NCBI GenBank assembly: GCA_020355105.1 | Contig: CP070658.1 | Location: 1,901,761-1,920,729, forward strand | Reading direction: 5' to 3' | Source: Candidatus Thorarchaeota archaeon | Lineage (GTDB): Archaea > Asgardarchaeota > Thorarchaeia > Thorarchaeales > Thorarchaeaceae | Length of the DNA stretch: 18,969 nucleotides | Part shown: positions 1-7,039 of the stretch, piece by piece | Numbering within the stretch: the stretch's first letter is position 1 | Layout of the letters: every line of letters begins with the position of its first letter | Position numbers and translations under genes: made by a program | Notes under the pieces: model-generated | Told to the model about the DNA's origin: nothing | The model's input: the letters and a program-made list of their open reading frames with translations, nothing else | Databases searched by the model: none

Positions 1-1
1 G

Positions 2-1165
2 ATGAGTGCAAACTATGCAGCGGCACGCGCTGTGGTATCTACTAGGGTTGAAGTTGTAGCCGCATATCCTATCACGCCCGCTACAACGGTGCCGGAGCAG
101 GTTGCCCTGCTATATGAAGATGGCATATACAAGGGTGAGTTCATTCGTGTAGAATCAGAGCACTCTGCCATTTTTGCGTGTGTGGGAGCCAGTTCGACAG
201 GTGCAAGGACTTTCACTGCGACCTCTGCGAACGGCCTTCTTCTTATGGCCGAAGGAATCCATTGGGCCGCAGCCGCAAGACTGCCCATCGTTGTTAATAA
301 TATCAACAGGTCTGTTTCACCGAGCTGGAACATTCACGTCACTCACGACGACTCGATGAGCTTTCGTGATGCTGGCTGGATCCAGTTCTATGCTTCAAGC
401 GTTGACGAGATGTATCATACTGCAATTCAGGCTTTCAAGCTGGGTGAGGATGAGCGAGTTCTGATGCCCGTGATGGTCAACACAGATGGATTCGTGCTTA
501 GCCACACTCTTTCAACTTTCGACTACCTAGAGCCGGAAGAGGTGGACAAGTTTCTGCCTCCCTACGACCCACCACATTGGAAGATGGATCCTGAGAAACC
601 TGTTTCTCACGGGAACATAGTCTTTCCAGAATACTACCAGGAATTCCGCTACTCCATGCATGAGGGCATTCTGAACGCACACAAGGTATTCGAAGAGGTA
701 GAACGCGATTACAAGAAGCTCTTCGGCAAGTACTTTGGTGGACCAATTGACTGCTACAAGTGCGACGATGCTGATGTCATCTTCACTTCTCAGGGCTCAA
801 TGGGGGCAGAAGCCAAGGATGCTATCGATGAACTAAGGAATGAGGGGTATAGAGTAGGTAACGCAAGAATGCGGATGATTCGCCCCTTCCCAGTTGATAA
901 GATGCGCGAATTGGGTTCAAAGGTCAAAGGTATTGCGGCATTTGACAGAGGCGCGTCCTATGGCTTCGGAGGCCATGTTGTGAATGACATTAGAGCCTCA
1001 CTGTACGCCACCAAATACCGCCCCTTAATCAAGAGTTACATTGGCGGCCTTGGCGGTCGGGATATCACAGTTGATGACATCAAAGAGATAGTCTTGGATA
1101 CAGTTGGTGCTGTTGAGAGCGGGGAGCTAGGCCCCGAAGAAACTTGGCATGACCTTATGGAGTGA
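2..1165 (+). CDS. porA: 2-oxoacid (probably pyruvate):ferredoxin oxidoreductase, alpha subunit; 5' end probably cut
   Basis: Alpha subunit of the thiamine-diphosphate enzyme that oxidises a 2-oxoacid plus CoA to acyl-CoA, CO2 and reduced ferredoxin in the cytoplasm. The N-terminal AAYPITPATT motif is the family's pyrimidine-binding signature, and the C-terminal part carries the transketolase-C-like segment (TSQGSMGAEAKDAIDEL, then RMIRPFP). The ATG at base 2 lies about 20 residues before the PITP motif, whereas family members usually carry roughly ten more residues, so the real start is probably outside the window. The beta gene overlaps its stop. In archaea gamma and delta subunits normally precede alpha, so they are expected just upstream. 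Pyruvate is the likeliest substrate by general resemblance, but a branched-chain 2-oxoacid is not excluded. Confidence 0.9.
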   Translation: MSANYAAARAVVSTRVEVVAAYPITPATTVPEQVALLYEDGIYKGEFIRVESEHSAIFACVGASSTGARTFTATSANGLLLMAEGIHWAAAARLPIVVNNINRSVSPSWNIHVTHDDSMSFRDAGWIQFYASSVDEMYHTAIQAFKLGEDERVLMPVMVNTDGFVLSHTLSTFDYLEPEEVDKFLPPYDPPHWKMDPEKPVSHGNIVFPEYYQEFRYSMHEGILNAHKVFEEVERDYKKLFGKYFGGPIDCYKCDDADVIFTSQGSMGAEAKDAIDELRNEGYRVGNARMRMIRPFPVDKMRELGSKVKGIAAFDRGASYGFGGHVVNDIRASLYATKYRPLIKSYIGGLGGRDITVDDIKEIVLDTVGAVESGELGPEETWHDLME

Positions 1166-2076
1166 TGAGGATGGTAACCACAAAAGAACTACCACTGAAG
1201 GAATACGTGCTGAAGGGTAACGCTGCCTGTGCGGGCTGCCAGGACATGGTCGCTCTCAGACACGCTCACAAAGCCCTCGAAGGTGATGTGATTCAGGTCG
1301 TTCCCGCTTGTTGTACAAGTGTAGTGCAATCACTCTGGCCCAAATCAGGCCTTGGTATCCCGGTCCTGAATACAGCCTTTCCCGCGGCAGCAGCAACAGC
1401 GTCAGGAGTGAAGGCCGCTCTGAAGGCGAAAGGAAACAACCACACTCAGGTCATGGTTTGGGCAGGCGACGGCGGCACCTTTGATATCGGGCTGCAGGCT
1501 CTCAGTGGGGCACTCGAGAGAAGAACAGACTTTCTGTATATCTGCTACAACAACCAAGTCTATAGCAATACTGGCACTCAGCGGTCGGGGGCCACTCCAC
1601 TCCATGCGCAGACTACCACGACTTGGTACGGCAAGACCGAGCCCGAGAAGATGCTGGACCTTATTGTTGCCGCCCATGAACCGGTATATCAATTCACTGC
1701 CAACTCTTCCTATCCGAGAGACCTCTATGACAAGATCAAGAAGGCACAGGAGATTGAAGGGCCAAAATTCGGCCACATCTTCCTTCCATGCCCTCAGGCG
1801 TGGAACTACCCCGTGGAAAAGGGAGTGGAGATTGGGAAGCTGGCGGTTGAAACTGGTTATTGGATAATGTGGGAACGAGTAGGCGATGAGTTCATTCTGG
1901 GCAAGTATAGTAAGAGGTACCAAGATCCTGAGAAGAGGAAGCCCATCGAGGAGTTCTTGAAGATTCAGGGGCGATTCTCAAGACTCTTCAAGCCAAAGAG
2001 GAATGAGGCCAAGATACAGGAGCTGCAGGACTACGTCCAGCATAGATGGGACCTTGTCATGAAGACCTTCACGTAG
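1162..2076 (+). CDS. porB: 2-oxoacid (probably pyruvate):ferredoxin oxidoreductase, beta subunit
   Basis: Beta subunit, binding the diphosphate of thiamine and one [4Fe-4S] cluster. Visible motifs (counting from the GTG at 1162): a CxxC pair at Cys23/Cys26, Cys50-Cys51 and Cys210 (LPCPQAW) as the expected cluster ligands, and the GDGGTFDIG thiamine-diphosphate motif from 102, closed by the CYNNQVYSNTG stretch. About 300 residues is normal for the family. Three starts are possible: GTG 1162, ATG 1165 (overlapping the alpha stop as TGATG) and ATG 1171; the last has GGAG at 1159-1162 with 8-nt spacing and may be the true one. It is translationally coupled to porA. It ends 15 bp from the convergent peptidase gene. 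Confidence 0.92.
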   Translation: MMRMVTTKELPLKEYVLKGNAACAGCQDMVALRHAHKALEGDVIQVVPACCTSVVQSLWPKSGLGIPVLNTAFPAAAATASGVKAALKAKGNNHTQVMVWAGDGGTFDIGLQALSGALERRTDFLYICYNNQVYSNTGTQRSGATPLHAQTTTTWYGKTEPEKMLDLIVAAHEPVYQFTANSSYPRDLYDKIKKAQEIEGPKFGHIFLPCPQAWNYPVEKGVEIGKLAVETGYWIMWERVGDEFILGKYSKRYQDPEKRKPIEEFLKIQGRFSRLFKPKRNEAKIQELQDYVQHRWDLVMKTFT

Positions 2077-2091
2077 AAGGGCTTGGTCATC

Positions 2092-3909
2092 TCACCTGCT
2101 TCTTCTCCAGATGAAGACAAGACCACCGGTGATGAGCACGGCCGCAACACCCACACCTCCGAGAGCAACGAGCGTGAAAGGAACGTTATACTCGTGAGGG
2201 TCGGTGCCAGAGAGGTACTCCTGCAGGTTTGTCATCGTATCTCCATCTGGATCAAGCGATGAATCGTCACTAAGTGGATCCAGTCCGTTCTGGACCTCCC
2301 AGTTATCCGGCATTGAGTCTGAGTCTGTGTCGTTGAGGTTTGGATCTGTGCCTTGAAGGAACTCCTGAAGGTTGCTGAGCATGTCATCGTCAGGGTCTAG
2401 CGAAGAGTCATCTGAGAGTGGATTCAGTCCGTTTTCAATCTCCCACCCATCTGTCATGGTGTCTTCGTCAGTGTCAGGATCATTCTTATCTGTTCCATAG
2501 ATTATCTCAAGAATGTCATGCAATGAGTCTGAGTCACTATCCAGCGCCATTGTGGCCGTATCAAACCATAGATGCTCGCTATCCGAAACGTCGTTTCCAT
2601 CGATATCGCTGTTGTACTCAATGCGCAGAGTATAGGCTACTTCGAAGTTACCTGTATTGTCAACGATCAGTCGATGTAGTCCCATCCTTGAAACAGAAGT
2701 GTCGACAGTGGCTTCGAGAATACCGGCGGTCCCCAATTCCGAATTACTGACGACCAACAGGTCATCCGGATCGAGCAGAGATATCGCTGCTTCATTATTC
2801 ACCGCTACATCGATTTCTATGCTTGTGGGCATGCTCATAACCAAGTAGTACTCTTCAGAGTCGCCCACTGATACACTTCCAGTGTATTCTACTACTGTCT
2901 TCTCACCATATTGTTGTGACATCGCAAAAGCCATACTGGCTCCTATGCTGGCGACTGTTTCCGTGGCGACCTCGTAATTGTAGGCTGTGTTGTTCCAAAC
3001 ATCAGTCGGTTGATGGTAATCGGTGTCATCAGTGAAGAAACCGCTCTCAAATGCGAATAATACTCTCTCATAGTCCTCCGTTAGGAATGAAGCGTGATCA
3101 GAATTCGGCCAGAGTGGGAAATCCAAGTATGGCACTGGCTTGATGATTCCCTCTCCCAAGTTATGGCTCATCATCTTGGTGAGATCGGCCCAGAATTGAG
3201 TCACGTGGTAGCCTCCTTCTACGTCGTGATTGTATACTATCAACACAAGTTCATCTGAAGGCGCCCCTGAGTCCACGACCAACAACATGTCGATATTGTA
3301 GTAGATTAGGATGTCCACACCTCTGCTCTGAAATTCCTGAGCCACCTCTCTGCTTCCGAGCAAACCAATCTCCTCGGCATTCCAGAATCCGAAGTATATG
3401 TCGAGAGGCCAGTCATACTGTGACATGACTCTTGCTAGCTCCAATGCAGCAGCCACTCCAGTTCCATCATCATTTGCCCCCGGACCAGCTGGGACTGAGT
3501 CATAATGACCCCCGACCATCAGCGCAGGTCCCGTGTTGAGATAGCCGGGCAAGCGTCCAACTACCGACTTGTATTCCCCAATAATCTCAGTTTCTATTCT
3601 TCCATTGGAGAGATTGGTGAGTTGACTCATCAACCATTCTCTAGCTTTCTCATTTGCGGAACTATACGCCGTGGGCGAGCTTATCCAACGTGAGCCATTC
3701 TCTGTAAGTTTCTTGACGAACCACCTGTAGGAATCCTGCGAAACCTCTGAATGAACCTCACCCGAGATGTCCACTCCGTAGACCCTCTCGGCAGCGCGAT
3801 GGAACGTTGGACTCAAAATCAGGTCCTTGGCCAAAGTCCTTTGTTGCGTCTGAGCGCCCGTGGTCAGCAGAAGACCAAGAACAAGAGCGAGCGCCCACGT
3901 TCGTTTCAT
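2092..3909 (-). CDS. Secreted M28-family zinc aminopeptidase with calcium-binding-type repeats and C-terminal membrane anchor
   Basis: Residues 1-22 form a signal peptide (hydrophobic ALALVLGLLL after KR). The M28 peptidase domain covers about 60-330, with the co-catalytic zinc ligands in order: His135 (GGHYDS), bridging Asp147 (GANDDGTG), Glu179-Glu180 (NAEE), Asp207 (NIDM) and His299 (DYHQPTD). A beta-rich region of about 340-435 resembles the pre-peptidase C-terminal type domain often joined to secreted proteases. Residues 437-571 are Asp-rich repeats of the thrombospondin-3 / dockerin-like kind, with two 45-residue copies. A hydrophobic span at 577-600 followed by WRRSR anchors the protein, so the enzyme faces outside. 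Likely role: release of N-terminal residues from external peptides. The promoter is not clear and no good ribosome site precedes the ATG. Confidence 0.9.
   Translation of the reverse strand: MKRTWALALVLGLLLTTGAQTQQRTLAKDLILSPTFHRAAERVYGVDISGEVHSEVSQDSYRWFVKKLTENGSRWISSPTAYSSANEKAREWLMSQLTNLSNGRIETEIIGEYKSVVGRLPGYLNTGPALMVGGHYDSVPAGPGANDDGTGVAAALELARVMSQYDWPLDIYFGFWNAEEIGLLGSREVAQEFQSRGVDILIYYNIDMLLVVDSGAPSDELVLIVYNHDVEGGYHVTQFWADLTKMMSHNLGEGIIKPVPYLDFPLWPNSDHASFLTEDYERVLFAFESGFFTDDTDYHQPTDVWNNTAYNYEVATETVASIGASMAFAMSQQYGEKTVVEYTGSVSVGDSEEYYLVMSMPTSIEIDVAVNNEAAISLLDPDDLLVVSNSELGTAGILEATVDTSVSRMGLHRLIVDNTGNFEVAYTLRIEYNSDIDGNDVSDSEHLWFDTATMALDSDSDSLHDILEIIYGTDKNDPDTDEDTMTDGWEIENGLNPLSDDSSLDPDDDMLSNLQEFLQGTDPNLNDTDSDSMPDNWEVQNGLDPLSDDSSLDPDGDTMTNLQEYLSGTDPHEYNVPFTLVALGGVGVAAVLITGGLVFIWRRSR
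2197..2475 (-). repeat. Two tandem 45-residue Asp-rich repeats inside the M28 peptidase gene
   Basis: Codons 479-523 and 527-571 encode two near-copies, offset by 48 residues (144 bp). Both share PLSDDSSLDPD and a G-[LF]-like NLQE-GTDP ending, and each carries the DxDxDx-type acidic loop. A weaker third copy lies at 457-474 (DSDSDSLHDI...YGTD). This acidic-loop pattern is known for calcium binding in thrombospondin type 3 and related repeats; binding here is inferred. Confidence 0.8.
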
Positions 3910-4108
3910 GTTCCACTATCAGTCTTGGTGCCACAAGAAGGTTACTTTCAATGCTTTTGCGCATTTTGGGCTACTACCCAAATCATAATACGAGGTTGTT
4001 CTCAGGACTCTCTCCAAGTGGTCGAAGAAATGCGTGGTTTTCTCTTTATCAATAATCCCTTCTTTGACAATGCTTCCTGGTTTGCCATCATTTCATCTTG
4101 TGTTTTGT

Positions 4109-4552
4109 CTATCTCGATTTGCGAGAGCGCGTATGCGATGTTGTTGTTAGTTCTCCCAGTATAGATATCATGTTCAATCCTTTAGATAGGATGTCCGTAT
4201 AGGTTATTATGCCTACGAGTTTCTTCTTCTTCATGACTGGTATCTTCCTGACCCGCTTCTCTGCCATGATTCTGACTGCCTCGGTTAAGCTCGCGGACTC
4301 GTGTATCGTTATCACGGGGTGGGTCATGATTTGCCTCGCTGCAATGGTTTCCGGGGATAGGCAAGGCTCAACCACCCTCCTGAGGACGTCGCGTTCGGAT
4401 ATCACACCGACCGGCTTGTTGTCTTGCACGACAATTATCGAGCCTATGTCGAACTTATTCATGGCGGCAACGACCTCTTTAACGTTGGAGTCTGGTCCTG
4501 TCACCTTAACTTCCTTTGTCATGACGTCTTTGACAATGAGCGCATCAGCCAT
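4109..4552 (-). CDS. Two-CBS-domain protein
   Basis: A 147-residue protein consisting almost only of two CBS domains, about residues 8-62 (VKDVMTKEV ... PVGVISERDVLR) and 72-130 (ARQIMTHPV ... LVGIITYTDIL). Pairs of CBS domains bind adenosyl nucleotides such as AMP, ATP or SAM, and stand-alone pairs in archaea act as ligand-sensing modules for unidentified partners. The C-terminal 15 residues are Ser/Thr/Arg-rich and outside the domain. The ATG at 4552 gives the usual N-terminus; no ribosome site is visible. It lies 199 bp upstream of the M28 gene on the same strand, a gap that makes a shared mRNA uncertain. Confidence 0.9.
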   Translation of the reverse strand: MADALIVKDVMTKEVKVTGPDSNVKEVVAAMNKFDIGSIIVVQDNKPVGVISERDVLRRVVEPCLSPETIAARQIMTHPVITIHESASLTEAVRIMAEKRVRKIPVMKKKKLVGIITYTDILSKGLNMISILGELTTTSHTRSRKSR

Positions 4553-4674
4553 CGTGTACTTTCAATCCTTGCCAGCGCGTGCATGTTCTTGGTTCCACAT
4601 ATTCACATCCTACTAATCGATATGTTCCTACGTCATGGAGCAACATGCCATCCTCGGCTCTCTGTCTTTCTTCT

Positions 4675-4842
4675 TTAAGGTGTTGCCCCACGTCTGCTTG
4701 ACCCTTTTTGATGGTCAAGTCCAAATGGATACCTACCACGTTGGAATTCAGCTTTGGGACACTCAGGATAGTCATCCCACAGCAAGCACCTCTTGAGTTC
4801 CTTAACTTTCTCGCATTTCATCACGGCACACCCAGTTTCCAT
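4675..4842 (-). CDS. Possible small Cys-containing protein, unrecognised
   Basis: A 55-residue ORF starting METGCAVMKCEK. Four cysteines fall as C-x4-C-x8-C-x8-C (residues 5, 10, 19, 28), followed by a YPECPKAEF segment and a basic, Gly-rich tail. The spacing would suit a small metal-binding protein, but I do not recognise a family. Composition of the first 40 residues looks protein-like; the last 15 do not. There is no convincing ribosome site before the ATG at 4842. The overlapping 76-codon frame at 4545-4775 is an alternative, so a frameshifted remnant of one longer gene is also possible. Confidence 0.35.
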   Translation of the reverse strand: METGCAVMKCEKVKELKRCLLWDDYPECPKAEFQRGRYPFGLDHQKGSSRRGATP

Positions 4843-5031
4843 CAGTTAACCATATCCGGGTCGCCCGCAAGAACATCTACTACAAGAAAGGCAAGAAGGT
4901 GTGGAACTAGAATGAAGATGGTCCGGTGCCGGAGTCGTGGGGATAATGCAAAGGCTCTTGTATTGCTACGACTTGTGGAGTTGGCCCAATGGTGAGATAC
5001 CGCGTGATGATTATTGTTTGGGATAATCTTG

Positions 5032-5039
5032 AATAATAC
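5032..5039 (+). promoter_or_regulatory. Possible TATA region of the HD-like gene
   Basis: AATAATAC in an otherwise mixed-composition leader, about 52-59 bases before the ATG at 5091. A transcript starting about 25 bases downstream would have a leader of roughly 30 nt including the AGGTG ribosome site at 5080-5084. Weak match; no BRE is obvious. Confidence 0.3.
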
Positions 5040-5090
5040 GAGGTTACTTACCTGAATTGGACCCCTTATGGCGCGCAAAAGGTGTTCAAG

Positions 5091-6368
5091 ATGCCGCTGA
5101 AAGAGTTCGAAAGTGTGCTTGAAATCAAGGACCCGCTTCACGGGTACATACCCCTCTCAGCAATAGAGAAGTCCTTGATAGACCTTCGAGCGGCGCAGCG
5201 GCTCAGGCAGATACGGTCTCCTGCCGGCGCATACCTAGTCTTTCCCGGTGCGGACACTTCCTTGATGGGAAAGATGCTTGGATTCCTCCATGTGACGCAT
5301 ATACTCATGGACGACTTGGAGGCTGACCCAGATGAAATTCAACGCGCACGGCTAACGACTCTATTCCTGTCACTGACATCAGGACCTTGGGCAAATATCA
5401 CAAGGGAATACCTGTCCGTGCGAGGCTTATCCAGGCTGAAACTTGCGGAACTAATAGCGAAGAAGTCCTCAGCCGGAGATGTGCTACAGGACTCTGGCTA
5501 CTCACGTGATGAGATTGTCAATTCACTCAGACGTGGTGTGTCACTGAAGGGCGTTCGGTTCAATCTTGAGAATGCGCCGATCAATCCTGAACTTGTGGAC
5601 AACCTTGAACGCGACTCGTACTTTACAGGCGTGGAATATGCTCAGCTTGAGTTTCGCCGACTCTTCCAGGCGACTCGCGTGGCAAAAAACAAGATTGCCG
5701 TAGAACGGGGGTCTCTGTTCACCTTTGAGTCATACCTGTCGGCCGGCGCGAACATGTTTGACGCGGTCTACTATCACAAGACTGTAAGAGCTGCTGAACT
5801 CATGCTGTTGAGGACACTCGATGAGGCTGGCTCACAGCTCATGCAGTTTCCTAGAGATGCCCTGGACGAGTTCCTTACCTTGGATGACATGACATTCATG
5901 GACCAACTGCTGAACTGTGAAGATGATGCGTCAGATGAGATGCGGAGGGCTCATCGCGAGTACACAGACTATCACAACAGGTATCTCATCAAGATGGCTG
6001 CTCAGAGGGCAATATCCGACGACAGCTTTCTCACATCCATCACAACTCCTGATGGTCTATACAAGGTCGAGGAAGAAATCGCACAGGAAGCTGGTATCGA
6101 CCCCAGCAATGTGTACGTGGATTACCCCAACAGGGATTCCGTAAGCTTCTATCCAGGAATGCTCTCTTTGGATGACCTAGTTTTCTTCGAACGAGGATCA
6201 GAAGGATACGAGTTCTGGCCTGTAGAAGACATCAGTCTGCTGGCCCGAAGCTTTGCAAGACAGATGAAACTCATTCGTGTCTACACAACCCGAGGATACA
6301 GAGCCAAGGTGAGAAAGTGCGCCGAGCGTCTACTTGAGAGCGTTGATGCTCCCGGGAGTCCAACCTAG
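5091..6368 (+). CDS. HD-superfamily (COG1078/SAMHD1-like) protein lacking the catalytic residues
   Basis: The scaffold of dNTPase-like HD proteins is clear: KDPLHGYI (13-20), an AAQRLRQI segment, YLVFPGAD (48-55 region), ERDSYFTGVEYA (173-184) and the later AVYYHKTVRAAELML helix. Active members have PGA-T-HTRFEHSLG and LLHDIGHGPFSH; here the first reads PGADTSLMGKMLG and the second LFLSLTSGPWANI, so the metal-binding His residues and the HD pair are all absent. The fourth metal ligand (Asp eight residues before the RD pair) is Glu, and the catalytic Tyr position is Asn. It should therefore bind a partner or nucleotide rather than hydrolyse. ATG 5091 is chosen because AGGTG (5080-5084) lies 6 nt upstream; GTG 5082 is in frame but has no such site. 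Length 425, normal for the family. The reading frame is intact, so it is a pseudoenzyme and not a decayed gene. Confidence 0.8.
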   Translation: MPLKEFESVLEIKDPLHGYIPLSAIEKSLIDLRAAQRLRQIRSPAGAYLVFPGADTSLMGKMLGFLHVTHILMDDLEADPDEIQRARLTTLFLSLTSGPWANITREYLSVRGLSRLKLAELIAKKSSAGDVLQDSGYSRDEIVNSLRRGVSLKGVRFNLENAPINPELVDNLERDSYFTGVEYAQLEFRRLFQATRVAKNKIAVERGSLFTFESYLSAGANMFDAVYYHKTVRAAELMLLRTLDEAGSQLMQFPRDALDEFLTLDDMTFMDQLLNCEDDASDEMRRAHREYTDYHNRYLIKMAAQRAISDDSFLTSITTPDGLYKVEEEIAQEAGIDPSNVYVDYPNRDSVSFYPGMLSLDDLVFFERGSEGYEFWPVEDISLLARSFARQMKLIRVYTTRGYRAKVRKCAERLLESVDAPGSPT

Positions 6369-6414
6369 GGCATTGTCTTCATTTTCGACAGTGGGTTAGA
6401 CCTCTGCCGCCTGA

Positions 6415-6430
6415 AAAGAGTAATATAAGG
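6415..6430 (+). promoter_or_regulatory. Archaeal TATA promoter of the 152-residue membrane protein gene
   Basis: AAAAGAGTAATATAAGG runs across 6414-6430: a purine-rich BRE-like stretch followed by TAATATAA. Initiation 25-28 bases downstream would fall near 6450, only about 10 nt before the TTG start at 6461, giving a very short leader without a ribosome site. Confidence 0.5.
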
Positions 6431-6460
6431 TAAGAAAGTAGGCTGCATTGGGTATGGACT

Positions 6461-6919
6461 TTGAATGAGGTCATAGTTGAAGGTGCAATTGGTGATTTCA
6501 CGAGCGACCCGAACTTCATTCTCATCGTAGTGGGCGCACTTTGTTGGTTACTGGGATTCTTTACGGGTCCCTTAGGGCCTCTGTTTGTCACTGGGGGCTT
6601 TGTGCTGACATGTCTGGCAACTGCTGCTACGTCGCTCAAGCGACCAGTGGCGAATGCATGGCCCGGATTGATTCTGGGTGCCGCACTCTACTTGGTGGGA
6701 AACTCAATCTGGTGGATCCCTTTGGTTGGACTGCTATCTCCCTTCTTTGTTGTTTCCGGGGGTGTCCTAGTCTTGTTCTTTGCTGTACCTCTTGCAATTC
6801 AACAGGGCGGCGTGTCTCTTCTCCAGTCTTTTCAGAAGCTGTGGCAGGCGAGGATGCAGACACCTAAGGAGGAAAGTCCCGGGGAACCTGATGAAAGCCA
6901 AGAATCTGAAGACCAATAG
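6461..6919 (+). CDS. Small membrane protein, unrecognised
   Basis: 152 residues with about four hydrophobic spans: 18-36 (FILIVVGALCWLLGFF), 37-57, 68-85 (PGLILGAALYLVGNSIWW) and 86-112 (PLVGLLSPFFVVSGGVLVLFF). The last 40 residues are soluble, Gln/Lys then strongly acidic (EESPGEPDESQESEDQ), probably cytoplasmic. No family recognised. The only in-frame start is TTG 6461: an in-frame stop lies at 6431-6433, and the ATG at 6454 belongs to another frame that stops after four codons. It has its own promoter just upstream and is 92 bp from the HD-like gene. Confidence 0.75.
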   Translation: MNEVIVEGAIGDFTSDPNFILIVVGALCWLLGFFTGPLGPLFVTGGFVLTCLATAATSLKRPVANAWPGLILGAALYLVGNSIWWIPLVGLLSPFFVVSGGVLVLFFAVPLAIQQGGVSLLQSFQKLWQARMQTPKEESPGEPDESQESEDQ

Positions 6920-6965
6920 ACGGTTTGTTTTCGCAATCTCCGTGTGGCCTACTTAGCAACTAGTT

Positions 6966-6978
6966 TCGAAATACCTTT
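6966..6978 (+). promoter_or_regulatory. Possible TATA promoter of the zinc-ribbon repeat gene
   Basis: CGAAATACCTTTTA (about 6967-6980) has a BRE-like CGAAA followed by an AT-rich core, 60-70 bases before the ATG at 7040. The predicted leader of about 35 nt contains the GGGAG ribosome site at 7031-7035. Confidence 0.35.
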
Positions 6979-7039
6979 TAGAGGGGTCGCAGGATGACTT
7001 GTAGGTTCGCCACCCGTACGCCCTAGGAGAGGGAGCTTT

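Larger units (their letters stand above)
4553..5090. other. Gene-poor interval between the CBS and HD-like genes
   Basis: These 538 bases hold no confident gene. Three things can be seen: a 55-codon minus-strand ORF with four Cys (listed separately), a 7-bp inverted repeat CTTGACC/GGTCAAG at 4697-4703 and 4713-4719 with a 9-nt loop, and an AT-rich element GAATAATAC at 5031-5039 that could be the TATA region of the HD-like gene. A second minus-strand frame (4545-4775, 76 codons) overlaps the small ORF and runs 8 bp into the CBS gene; only one of the two frames can be expected to be real. No RNA gene was recognised. Confidence 0.5.

Noticed and set aside
1402..1923. Long minus-strand open frame (173 codons) opposite porB.
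   Set aside because: It is antisense to a well-conserved gene, has no recognisable motif, and follows from the codon use of porB.
4697..4719. Inverted repeat CTTGACC/GGTCAAG with a 9-nt loop as a terminator or RNA element.
   Set aside because: Seven base pairs with a T-rich loop but no downstream T-tract on either strand; archaeal termination does not rely on such hairpins, and it falls inside possible coding frames.
4806..4910. Plus-strand frame ending VARKNIYYKKGKKVWN looks like a protein C-terminus.
   Set aside because: The open stretch is only about 35 codons after a stop at 4803-4805, has no usable start codon, and no longer gene in this frame exists upstream.
3985..5045. The 13-base string ATAATACGAGGTT occurs at 3985-3997 and 5033-5045.
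   Set aside because: A few exact 13-mers are expected by chance in 19 kb. The first copy lies 3' of the CBS gene and before no plus-strand gene, so a shared promoter function is not supported.
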